Below are positions 8,264 through 14,285 of a DNA stretch of 14,285 nucleotides, in pieces. The stretch spans positions 1 to 14,285 of the forward strand of contig JAHKLQ010000038.1 in the NCBI GenBank assembly GCA_020854975.1, read 5' to 3'. The first letter of the stretch is position 1. Every line of letters starts with the position of its first letter. Below the pieces are notes generated by a model. The model worked only from the letters and a program-made list of their open reading frames with translations. It was not told where the DNA came from and did no database searches. The position numbers were made by a program, and so were the translations under genes. The DNA is from Methanobacterium sp. GTDB lineage: Archaea; Methanobacteriota; Methanobacteria; Methanobacteriales; Methanobacteriaceae.

Positions 8264-8980
8264 ATGTTTGTAATTCCAGCAGTTGATATTAAAAATGGGA
8301 AATGTGTACAGTTAGTGCAGGGTAAGCCCGGAACAGAACAGATTAGCCTTGACAATCCTATTGAAGTTGCTCTTGAGTGGGAAAAAAAGGGAGCAAGTAT
8401 TTTACATGTTATTGATCTGGGAGGTGCTCTGGAAGAAGGGGGAAATCTGCCAGTTGTAGAAAAAATTCTTTCTGAGGTATCCATACCAGTTCAGATGGGG
8501 GGTGGTATTCGCACCATTGATGATGCTATCCATTTGCTGGATATGGGTGTGAATAAGATAATACTGGGAACTTTAGCCATTCAAAATCCAGATACTGTGG
8601 AAGTATTGGCTGATGAATATGGAAGCGAACGGATTATAGTGGCTCTGGATAGTAAAGATTCCCAAGTAGTGGTTAGAGGATGGACCGAAAAAACAGACCA
8701 GACTGCCCCTGAACTGGGTAAAATTCTGGAAAAAAGAGGAGCTGGAGAAATATTATTCACCAATGTGGACCATGAAGGCCTTCTGGAAGGGTTTAACATT
8801 GACCCCCTTTTAGAACTCTTAAAATCCGTTGAAATACCAGTAGTATATTCTGGGGGAGTTAGTACCCTTGAAGACGTGGCGAAACTCAGCCAGACAGATG
8901 TTTATGGTGTGGTAATTGGTTCAGCTCTTTATAAAGGGAAGATCAATTTTGAAGATGCTCTTGTTTACGAAAACAGATAA
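8264..8980 (+). CDS. hisA: ProFAR isomerase HisA (histidine biosynthesis)
   Basis: It catalyses the Amadori rearrangement of ProFAR to PRFAR, the fourth step of histidine synthesis (EC 5.3.1.16; cytosolic TIM barrel). The 238-residue protein is of usual length. It has IPAVDIKNG with the catalytic base Asp8 and VQLVQG at 15-20. QMGGGIR lies at 77-83, the phosphate-binding half-barrel motif. VALDSKD has Asp129, the second catalytic acid, and [12 protein letters not shown] lies at 165-176. The second phosphate site is YSGGVST, near 195-201. The paired GG motifs show the duplicated half-barrel. The start is ATG at 8264, eight bases after GAGG; an ATG four bases earlier is in another frame. It stands alone rather than in a his operon, which is common in methanogens. 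Confidence 0.96.
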   Translation: MFVIPAVDIKNGKCVQLVQGKPGTEQISLDNPIEVALEWEKKGASILHVIDLGGALEEGGNLPVVEKILSEVSIPVQMGGGIRTIDDAIHLLDMGVNKIILGTLAIQNPDTVEVLADEYGSERIIVALDSKDSQVVVRGWTEKTDQTAPELGKILEKRGAGEILFTNVDHEGLLEGFNIDPLLELLKSVEIPVVYSGGVSTLEDVAKLSQTDVYGVVIGSALYKGKINFEDALVYENR

Positions 8981-9003
8981 ATCTTTAAAAAGAAAACATG
9001 TGA

Positions 9004-9023
9004 ATCTTTTACTTTTTTTAATT
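9004..9023 (+). terminator. Oligo-T terminator after hisA
   Basis: The plus strand has TCTTTTACTTTTTTTAATTT about 25 bp after the hisA stop, within the 86-bp gap to the convergent gene. A T-tract without a hairpin is typical of archaeal termination. Confidence 0.5.
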
Positions 9024-9066
9024 TACTTCCTTTAATTATCCCTAATTATATTTTAGAATATTTTCT

Positions 9067-10311
9067 TCAAAAGTTACTGCCAAATCCCTTTCTTATTATG
9101 GTTTTTTCAGCTACATCCACCACTTTACGTATTCTCAGGATTTGATCAGGGTTGGTGGATATGGAGCTGATACCTTTTCCCACCAGCCAACGTACAATAG
9201 CTGGGTCCGAACCAGCATGCCCACAGATGCAGCTTTCAATACCACTCTGGTTACATTTTTCTATAACCATTTCCATCATCCTCAACACAGATGGGTGGGT
9301 TAGGTTGAAAAGTTTGGCCACCTTCACCCCCCTACGGTCCACTGCCAGGGAGGACATGGCCATGTCACTCATTCCCAGGGTTACAAAATCTATGCCTTCA
9401 TCAATGAATTCATCCAGACTGAAAACTGAGGAGGGAGTTTCAATGGAGGCTCCTACAGGCAGGTCACGGTGGGGCCTGAGTCCGACTTCACACATAATTT
9501 TCTTGGTTTCCTTATACTCAGAAACATCACGTAAAAAAGGTATTTTAACCCCAAGATTATCATAACCATCATCTATAAGTTTCAACAGGGCTTCAAACTC
9601 TGCTTCAAGTATTTTGGGAGTTTTAAGATCTTTATGAATGCCCCTTAAACCTAATAATGGGTTGGCTTCGTCTGGTTCTATGTTTCCACCTTTTAATCGT
9701 TTTAACTCATCGGTTGGTATGTCAAAGGTGCGGAACCATACTGGTTTAGGGTGGAATGCATCAGCAATCTGACGTACAGAATCAGCGATAACATTACTAA
9801 GTTTTCCCTCAAGAAGAAGTACATGTGGATGTTTTCCTGTGCGGATGATACTGTTTTCAATACGGATGGATCCCACTCCATCTGCATAGGGTGCCACTTT
9901 ATAGGCAATTTCTGGAACATTGAGGTTTACTTTAATATTGGTGGCAGGATAGTAAAACTCTTGAAAATCAGCTTTATTGTCTCTTTCAATGAATCCTTGA
10001 TAAATGTTACCTGTTCTACCATCAACAGTTACTATTATTCCCTCTTTGAGTTTCTTGGTACCTTCACCTGTTCCTACCACACAGGGTACTTTCATTTCCC
10101 GGAGTACGATTGCCACGTGGCTGGTGAGTCCACCATAATCAGTAACCACCCCACTGGCTCGGTGAAGATGAGTGAGCATGTCCCGGGATGCTCGGGATAA
10201 TACCACTACCTCCCCTCCCTTAAGAGTTAAAAGATCTTCATCTTTCTCTATCTTTTTAACACGCCCTACTCCCACATAAGAACCCGTTCCAATTCCCCTC
10301 AAAATAATCAT
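9067..10311 (-). CDS. Short PEP-synthase-like protein: phosphohistidine domain plus PEP-binding barrel, no ATP-grasp domain
   Basis: PEP synthase, PPDK and PTS enzyme I share a swivelling phospho-His domain and a PEP/pyruvate TIM barrel. This 414-residue protein has only these two. GGLTSHVA at 60-67 carries the phosphorylatable His65. The barrel (about 125-410) has GVGSIRIENS with Arg150, VWFRTFDIP with Arg194, NPLLGLRG with Arg223, GASIETPSS with Glu291, GMSDMAM with Asp316, AVDRRG, and CICGHAGSDP with the likely catalytic Cys363. The usual Asn before Asp316 is Ser315. PEP synthases carry an ATP-grasp domain of several hundred residues before the His domain; it is absent, and no other ORF here supplies it. 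The start is ATG at 10311 with AGGT a few bases upstream. The 224-bp upstream region has a tandem repeat and its own TATA candidate. The phosphoryl donor or acceptor is unknown; an enzyme I-like or split PEP synthase role is possible. Confidence 0.75.
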   Translation of the reverse strand: MIILRGIGTGSYVGVGRVKKIEKDEDLLTLKGGEVVVLSRASRDMLTHLHRASGVVTDYGGLTSHVAIVLREMKVPCVVGTGEGTKKLKEGIIVTVDGRTGNIYQGFIERDNKADFQEFYYPATNIKVNLNVPEIAYKVAPYADGVGSIRIENSIIRTGKHPHVLLLEGKLSNVIADSVRQIADAFHPKPVWFRTFDIPTDELKRLKGGNIEPDEANPLLGLRGIHKDLKTPKILEAEFEALLKLIDDGYDNLGVKIPFLRDVSEYKETKKIMCEVGLRPHRDLPVGASIETPSSVFSLDEFIDEGIDFVTLGMSDMAMSSLAVDRRGVKVAKLFNLTHPSVLRMMEMVIEKCNQSGIESCICGHAGSDPAIVRWLVGKGISSISTNPDQILRIRKVVDVAEKTIIRKGFGSNF

Positions 10312-10356
10312 ATAACCTGATTATGTAACTGATTACAGAAATAATTTGGCAATATT

Positions 10357-10368
10357 CATATTTTAAAA
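10357..10368 (-). promoter_or_regulatory. Candidate TATA box of the PEP-synthase-like gene
   Basis: The minus strand reads TTTTAAAATATG, about 50 bp before the ATG at 10311, predicting a leader of roughly 25 nt. This is a weak match in AT-rich DNA. Confidence 0.3.
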
Positions 10369-10401
10369 ATTAAATAGAGCCATTTGAATGATTTAAATTG
10401 G

Positions 10402-10443
10402 TAATATCACTGTTAAATTGAATTAATACCACTGCTGAATTGA
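10402..10443. repeat. 20-bp tandem direct repeat, 22-bp period, upstream of the PEP-synthase-like gene
   Basis: TAATATCACTGTTAAATTGA (10402-10421) and TAATACCACTGCTGAATTGA (10424-10443) agree at 17 of 20 positions; the differences are all transitions. The 22-bp period is about two helical turns. The pair lies about 35-75 bp upstream of the candidate TATA box, a plausible site for a dimeric regulator. Confidence 0.6.
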
Positions 10444-10485
10444 TTATAATCTTATTAATCCCTTTATAAATTCTCTAAAAATTCT

Positions 10486-10500
10486 AAAAAAAGGAAATAA
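10486..10500 (-). terminator. Oligo-T terminator of the flippase gene
   Basis: The minus strand shows TTATTTCCTTTTTTT about 35-50 bp after the flippase stop, which fits an archaeal T-tract terminator. Confidence 0.45.
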
Positions 10501-10535
10501 AGGTTTATTTCTACAATTTTTTATTTTGAGGATAA

Positions 10536-12107
10536 TTAGTGTGCGAATCTTTCAAGTAACAAAATCAGTTTGTTAAATAATCCTTTTAATGGACCAGCTT
10601 TGTTACCTAGCTTGCGAAGAGCAGTTATATCATTGTTTTTAATCCCTCCGAGGAGTATAAGGGCAACGATATAAATGATTGCTGCTAAAATCACTGCAAA
10701 TGCGAAAACTATGTAGTTTAATGGTATAGCGATCAGTAAAATGCTTTGGGGTATTAATAGAAGTACTGCTCCCATTATTAATGCGGCTAAGATGATTTTG
10801 GTCAAATCTTTATACTGTAATTTCACATCAGCTACCTGAAGAGTTTTCCAGACTATGGAAATCATTATTAAAAATGCAGTTATAGTTGTTGCAGTGGCAG
10901 CACCAGTAATTCCATAAATAGGAATCAAATAAACACTTAATGCAACATCCAAAATAACTCCCAAAGTTAAAATAGTCATTGGGAGATAAGGTTTTCCTAA
11001 TCCCTGGGCTATGCTGGAAGAGACTGTGTAAATGGTGAAAAATAGCATTCCAATGGATAATATCTGTAGAGCTGCAGCACCATTCATGTAAGCCGGGTTT
11101 ATGTAAAGTAATTTCATGATGGGAGTGGCAAATACGAAGGTTCCCACGCACATGGGAAGTACTAGTAATGAAACATAACGATAAGACTGATTAACATAAG
11201 TTTTAAGAACGTGTCTGTTTTCTAAGCCCACTGCTTCTGCTGTTGCAGGTAGTACTGCTGTTGCAACTGCTGTGGAAATTATGAGAGGTAAGCGGGCTAT
11301 GGGGGTGGCAGCACCATAGAATCCCAGTTGTTCACTGACCATATACGCTCCAACAATGTAATTCCCAATTAAATCAAATAATGCTGTTTCAGCAAGCCCG
11401 GTTATGAGAACAGGGAATGCGAAAATAACAAGTACCTTAGTTAAGGCTAATTCATCTTTTATACTGAATGATAATTTCACATCTTTAAGACGTTTCCCCA
11501 GTCCCCTTCTGTATAAATAGTATCCGGCTAGGGCTGAAAATAAGAAGCCTATTGCAGTTCCAATAACTGCTCCTGCCACATAAAAACCCACTAGAATTAG
11601 TATTATGGCGCTGCTGATCATGAAAACTTGTTCAAAGGCTTTGGTGATGACTATGTTTCCCATCTGGAAAATACCCTGAAAAGCACCTCTGAAAACACCT
11701 ACCACCACACTGAAGGGAGTAATCAAAGCCACAAGTTTTAAGGGGAGTACAGCTTCTGGTTTATGGAAGTAACCATTGGCCAATGGATCCGCCAGTAAAA
11801 ATATTACTAAACTGAAGAATAATCCAAGAATAATCACAATCTTGAGGGAGGTATGGATTACTTGTTTTACCATTTCCTCGTCGCCTTTAGCAGAATATTC
11901 AGATACGTGTTTAGCAATGGCTGGTGGCATTCCTCCTGAAGCTATTTGGATTAATATTTGTTGTGTGGGAAGCGCTAAATTGAGTATTCCAAAACCAGCC
12001 GGACCTAAAAGGTATGCTGTGGAAAAACGGTAAATATATCCCCCAATACGGAATATAAAATACCCAAACATCATGATTATGCTTCCTCTGGCGATTTTGG
12101 AACTCAT
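10536..12107 (-). CDS. MOP/MATE-superfamily polysaccharide flippase (MurJ/SpoVB-like)
   Basis: The family moves lipid-linked oligosaccharide or wall precursors across the cytoplasmic membrane. The protein has 523 residues from ATG 12107 and about fourteen hydrophobic segments throughout. It shows typical features: an N-terminal [14 protein letters not shown] helix, [14 protein letters not shown] after the first segment, the basic/polar [18 protein letters not shown] loop, FRGAFQG, a central [15 protein letters not shown], and QGLGKPYLP with [11 protein letters not shown] in the C-terminal half. A GTG at 12119 is also in frame, four codons earlier. I prefer the ATG because it begins just before the first charged/TM segment and has GTGGT a few bases upstream; this is uncertain. 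Substrate specificity is not readable from sequence. In a pseudomurein-walled host a pseudomurein precursor or glycan carrier is plausible. It is divergent from ribL. Confidence 0.85.
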   Translation of the reverse strand: MSSKIARGSIIMMFGYFIFRIGGYIYRFSTAYLLGPAGFGILNLALPTQQILIQIASGGMPPAIAKHVSEYSAKGDEEMVKQVIHTSLKIVIILGLFFSLVIFLLADPLANGYFHKPEAVLPLKLVALITPFSVVVGVFRGAFQGIFQMGNIVITKAFEQVFMISSAIILILVGFYVAGAVIGTAIGFLFSALAGYYLYRRGLGKRLKDVKLSFSIKDELALTKVLVIFAFPVLITGLAETALFDLIGNYIVGAYMVSEQLGFYGAATPIARLPLIISTAVATAVLPATAEAVGLENRHVLKTYVNQSYRYVSLLVLPMCVGTFVFATPIMKLLYINPAYMNGAAALQILSIGMLFFTIYTVSSSIAQGLGKPYLPMTILTLGVILDVALSVYLIPIYGITGAATATTITAFLIMISIVWKTLQVADVKLQYKDLTKIILAALIMGAVLLLIPQSILLIAIPLNYIVFAFAVILAAIIYIVALILLGGIKNNDITALRKLGNKAGPLKGLFNKLILLLERFAH

Positions 12108-12289
12108 AATAATTACCACAGTATAAATTTGTTTTCAAATAAAAATTATCAAAACTTACCTTTTCTTATTATATGAGAAAATTGTTATTTTTATCTTAGA
12201 AGTTCAATTCACTAATTCCTTATTTATAAAACTAACGTATTAAACCAAACTATATTTACTGATCTAATCCGTCTTCCATTGAGGTTATA

Positions 12290-12346
12290 ATGATACTGGT
12301 TTACTTATTTTATAAATGTATAACTGCATTATACACCCTCTCCTAA
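12290..12346 (+). CDS. Possible 18-residue hydrophobic small protein or leader peptide
   Basis: The frame encodes MILVYLFYKCITALYTLS, mostly hydrophobic. GAGGT (12281-12285) lies four bases before the ATG, and a TATA-like CTATATTTA (about 12250-12258) would start transcription near 12278-12284. The order TATA, SD, ATG is well spaced, which is the only reason to list it. It ends 140 bp before ribL and contains the 19-bp inverted repeat. A frame this short can easily arise by chance. Confidence 0.2.
   Translation: MILVYLFYKCITALYTLS
12317..12335. repeat. Perfect inverted repeat, 7-bp arms and 5-bp spacer
   Basis: TGTATAA-CTGCA-TTATACA lies in the flippase/ribL divergent region. The symmetric 19-bp shape is typical of a site for a dimeric repressor. 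It lies about 150 bp upstream of ribL and 210 bp from the flippase start. Confidence 0.5.
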
Positions 12347-12474
12347 ATTTTAGTAAATAGGTTTTTATCTTTAGAAAAATATTAATAATTGATATACTTA
12401 GCGGTTACAATTAACTAGATTAATCCTTAACTTTTCCTTAATTGAATATTATGGATTGAAATAATTTCTTACAA

Positions 12475-12480
12475 GAGGTG
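12475..12480 (+). promoter_or_regulatory. Shine-Dalgarno that sets the ribL start at ATT
   Basis: GAGGTG is the only good SD match near ribL. It stands five bases before the in-frame ATT at 12486 but seventeen bases before the first ATG (12498), which is too far for normal initiation. Confidence 0.55.
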
Positions 12481-12485
12481 TAACT

Positions 12486-12941
12486 ATTAAAACTGTAATG
12501 GCAACTGGAACATTTGATTTAATTCATCCGGGTCATGGATATTATCTTAGTGAATCAAAAAAACTAGGAGGGGATGATGCTCGTCTGGTAGTGGTGGTGG
12601 CCCGGGAGTCCACAGTACGAGCCAGAAAAAGGGTACCTATTGTTCCTGAAAAACAACGTATGAAAGTGGTTCAAATGTTGAAAATGGTGGACGAAGCTGT
12701 TCTGGGAAGTGAAACTGACATGTTCAGCACGGTCCGTAAGATCAAACCTGATATTATCACCATAGGGCCGGATCAGAAATTTGATTTAGACTGGTTACGT
12801 GGCGAACTTGAAAAAAGAGATATCCATGCAGAAGTGGTGAAAATAAACGGTTACCATAAATCATCCCTGGATAGTTCATGTAAAATTATTAAAAAGATTA
12901 AAGAATCTGATTTTCCTCCAGGGAGCTTTAAACATTGCTGA
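12486..12941 (+). CDS. ribL: Archaeal FAD synthase RibL (AUU start proposed)
   Basis: RibL transfers AMP from ATP to FMN, forming FAD (EC 2.7.7.2; cytidylyltransferase-like nucleotidyltransferase fold). With the ATT start it has 151 residues: [11 protein letters not shown] (residues 8-18) has the HPGH nucleotide-binding motif, [15 protein letters not shown] follows near 35-49, and PDQKFD lies at 95-100. There are only two cysteines, Cys132 and the C-terminal Cys151; the Methanocaldococcus enzyme is known to be air-sensitive through conserved cysteines. The first ATG (12498) would drop the start of the first beta strand ([10 protein letters not shown]) and has no SD at usable distance. ATT at 12486 restores KTV and sits five bases after GAGGTG; an in-frame TAA lies at 12462. 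A specificity for glycerol-3-phosphate or another alcohol phosphate cannot be fully excluded, since the family is broad. Confidence 0.85.
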   Translation: MKTVMATGTFDLIHPGHGYYLSESKKLGGDDARLVVVVARESTVRARKRVPIVPEKQRMKVVQMLKMVDEAVLGSETDMFSTVRKIKPDIITIGPDQKFDLDWLRGELEKRDIHAEVVKINGYHKSSLDSSCKIIKKIKESDFPPGSFKHC

Positions 12942-13000
12942 ACAATGCTAAATGTTAAACCAGATGAGTCATAACATTATATGAAACAATCTACAAATGA

Positions 13001-13043
13001 TTTTTTTTATCAAATGGCTCATTTTTTTATACCAAATGGCTCA
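13001..13043 (+). terminator. Duplicated T-tract terminator after ribL
   Basis: Two tandem copies of a block with seven to eight T, AT, then AAATGGCTCA lie at 13001-13021 and 13022-13043. A third, degenerate AAATGATTCATTAAAC follows at 13073-13088. The T-tracts begin about 60 bp after the ribL stop and are correctly oriented to end its transcript. The duplication gives two successive terminators. Confidence 0.5.
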
Positions 13044-13105
13044 TTAAACTTTAAATATAAATATTAATATTTAAATGATTCATTAAACGGTTTTTTAGCA
13101 TAAAT

Positions 13106-13160
13106 TTCCATTAAAAATAAAATTCCATTAATGATTTTCCATTAAATTTTATTTTCCATA
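13106..13160. repeat. TTCCATTAA short repeats between ribL and the Pei-like gene
   Basis: TTCCATTAA occurs at 13106-13114, 13123-13131 and 13137-13145, with a partial TTTCCATA ending at 13160. Spacings are 17, 14 and about 17 bp. It lies between two convergent genes, so a promoter role is unlikely. It may be low-complexity drift. Confidence 0.35.
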
Positions 13161-13203
13161 TTTAGATATTTACAGGTTTTACATAGTTATCACTAGGGGA
13201 TTT

Positions 13204-13223
13204 AAAAAAAAGAAAAAAAGAAA
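13204..13223 (-). terminator. Oligo-T terminator of the Pei-like gene
   Basis: The minus strand has two long T-runs (seven and eight T, separated by C) right after the stop codon at 13228, a strong archaeal-type T-tract. Confidence 0.6.
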
Positions 13224-13227
13224 GGGT

Positions 13228-14285
13228 TTAAAAGGGCAGCTCGGCATAGGTCCCTTTATATGTCCACGATGATGTGTCCCAGTTGCGGATTACTCCCAGA
13301 TCATTTTTATAGCTGATTGCATCCGCATTATACCATTGTCCATTGACGTATACTTGAGCCCATACGTGTCCGTATGTTCCGCTGCTGAAGTTACAAACTC
13401 CATGTACATATCTGGCTGGTAATCCAACTGCTCTTGAAAGGGCCACGAGTAGGTGTGAATGGTCACAGCAATTGGCACTCCTAGAAGAGAGCGTGTTAAC
13501 AGCTCCTTTCTGGGTGTTGTAGTAGAACGAATAGTTAAGGTTGTCTCGCACCCAGTTAAAGATGCGTTGGGCCTTTTCGTAGCTGGAAGTTGCGCCAGAG
13601 GTTATACTTTGAGCCATTGCAATTATGGTTGGATCGTCAGATTGACAGTTGGCAGTTGCCTGTAGATACTGTTCCATACCACTAGGTAAGGTTGAATCAG
13701 TTGATCCTGTAACTGTTGTCCATGGTTTCATGGTTGCATAGTTGGGTAAAACACCATTGGCACCATAAAAGTTCACCACCCTGGCGAAAAGATATACCTG
13801 GGATTGGTAACTTATTTTGCCTAGGCCAACTAGGCCGTATTCTGGTGCTTTATTGTTTGCATCCATAAAACTTACAATTCGTTGAGCGAAATCCACGTAG
13901 TCTGCTCGGAGTAGATTACCACTGCTTAGTTCTTCATAACTTGATGTTGGAACTGCTTCATTTTTTAGACTGATAGATGCAGTGTTTCCACTATTAAGCT
14001 GTAATGTTGCTTTAGCTGCTAAATACAGGAATTGGGCCATGTTTAACTGATCTTCTCCCATCTGCACATAGTTAGGCAAACACTTATTGGTCTCCACGTA
14101 ATTTTTTACTCGGAGAGCAGCATCTGCTATTTCACTTATAGTGAAAGTAGTGTCTGTACTAGAAGTACCTGTGATGGGAATATTCGCAGTAGACCATGGT
14201 TTCACAACCGCATAATTTGGCAATGCATCATTATCGGCAGTGAAAACCAAAATCCTGGTGTACATATAGGTTAAAGACTGATAAC
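13228..14285 (-). CDS. Pseudomurein-binding repeat protein with transglutaminase-fold cysteine peptidase domain, PeiW/PeiP-like (N-terminus outside window)
   Basis: The C-terminal 352 residues are present; the frame is open to the right edge. Numbering is from the Met at 14265, which is internal: upstream YQSLTY matches the later YQSQVY. Two regions are visible. Residues 1-185 hold pseudomurein-binding repeats (PF09373 type), recognised by the recurring LPNY-like motif: [10 protein letters not shown] at 15-24, LPNYVQMG at 63-70, APEYGLVG at 140-147, [10 protein letters not shown] at 173-182. Residues 210-345 form a transglutaminase-like domain with NCCDHSH (Cys266), YGHVWAQV (His300) and WYNADA (Asp315). 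This Cys-His-Asp triad after such repeats is the architecture of the phage endoisopeptidases PeiW and PeiP, which cut the pseudomurein peptide. A secreted wall-remodelling or autolytic enzyme is inferred; the signal peptide would lie outside the window. No phage genes are nearby, so a chromosomal housekeeping copy is likely. Confidence 0.85.
   Translation of the reverse strand, partial: YQSLTYMYTRILVFTADNDALPNYAVVKPWSTANIPITGTSSTDTTFTISEIADAALRVKNYVETNKCLPNYVQMGEDQLNMAQFLYLAAKATLQLNSGNTASISLKNEAVPTSSYEELSSGNLLRADYVDFAQRIVSFMDANNKAPEYGLVGLGKISYQSQVYLFARVVNFYGANGVLPNYATMKPWTTVTGSTDSTLPSGMEQYLQATANCQSDDPTIIAMAQSITSGATSSYEKAQRIFNWVRDNLNYSFYYNTQKGAVNTLSSRSANCCDHSHLLVALSRAVGLPARYVHGVCNFSSGTYGHVWAQVYVNGQWYNADAISYKNDLGVIRNWDTSSWTYKGTYAELPF

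Larger units (their letters stand above)
12120..12485. other. 366-bp divergent intergenic region, flippase/ribL
   Basis: This very AT-rich region must hold promoters for both genes. Candidates are a minus-strand TTTATAAATAAGG (12218-12230) for the flippase and a plus-strand AATATTAT (about 12445-12452) for ribL; the latter would start transcription just before the ribL SD. It also contains an 18-codon frame with its own promoter and SD candidates (12290-12346) and a perfect 7-bp inverted repeat (12317-12335). No tRNA or other RNA gene was recognised. Confidence 0.5.

Noticed and set aside
9751..10200. 149-codon plus-strand open frame opposite the PEP-synthase-like gene
   Set aside because: It lies wholly within a well-supported gene on the other strand, and its protein is unlike any family and rich in Cys, Ser and Tyr as expected of an antisense frame. 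The same applies to the other overlapping frames in the window.
1..14285. A defence island, CRISPR array, prophage or insertion sequence
   Set aside because: No cas, restriction, toxin-antitoxin, integrase or transposase-like protein, no regularly spaced repeat-spacer array and no terminal inverted repeats were seen. The genes are ordinary methanogen metabolism and envelope functions.

Overview
The window looks like chromosomal DNA of a mesophilic, pseudomurein-walled methanogen of the order Methanobacteriales, most likely Methanobacterium or a close relative. The reasons are methanofuran genes (mfnD, mfnF), pseudomurein-binding repeats on a cell-wall enzyme, an archaeal RibL-type FAD synthase, an archaea-restricted DUF460 protein, archaeal TATA-like boxes, oligo-T terminators and very AT-rich intergenic DNA. 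No tRNA, rRNA, CRISPR array, insertion sequence or prophage was seen.

Layout. The left edge holds the N-terminus of an unrecognised membrane-anchored protein (1-134, minus). Next, on the minus strand and read right to left, comes wecC-mfnD-mfnF, a tight operon in which each junction is a 4-base stop/start overlap and the downstream starts are TTG and GTG. It joins UDP-ManNAc oxidation to two methanofuran side-chain steps. wecB (UDP-GlcNAc 2-epimerase with an extra C-terminal segment) lies 230 bp upstream, so WecB and WecC together can make UDP-ManNAcA. A 418-bp AT-rich gap follows, then a DUF460 RuvC-fold protein, truA, and, divergently, hisA. Convergent to hisA is a shortened PEP-synthase-like protein, followed by a 14-TM flippase of the MurJ/SpoVB type. 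Divergent from the flippase is ribL. At the right edge, convergent to ribL, is the C-terminal part of a pseudomurein-binding, Cys-His-Asp transglutaminase-fold protein resembling the PeiW/PeiP endoisopeptidases.

How the genes fit together. Most are core metabolism (methanofuran, FAD, histidine, tRNA pseudouridylation). wecB, wecC, the flippase and the Pei-like enzyme form a loose envelope theme (sugar nucleotide, lipid-linked precursor export, wall cleavage), but they are not one operon.

I found no clear new multi-gene defence or mobile system. The most unusual points are: (i) two genes whose only sensible starts are non-canonical, CUG for the DUF460 protein and AUU for ribL, each at good spacing behind a strong Shine-Dalgarno; (ii) near-perfect short tandem direct repeats with different sequences upstream of four separate genes (wecB, DUF460, hisA, PEP-synthase-like), probably operators; (iii) a PEP-synthase homologue without its ATP-grasp half; (iv) the C-terminal extension on WecB.
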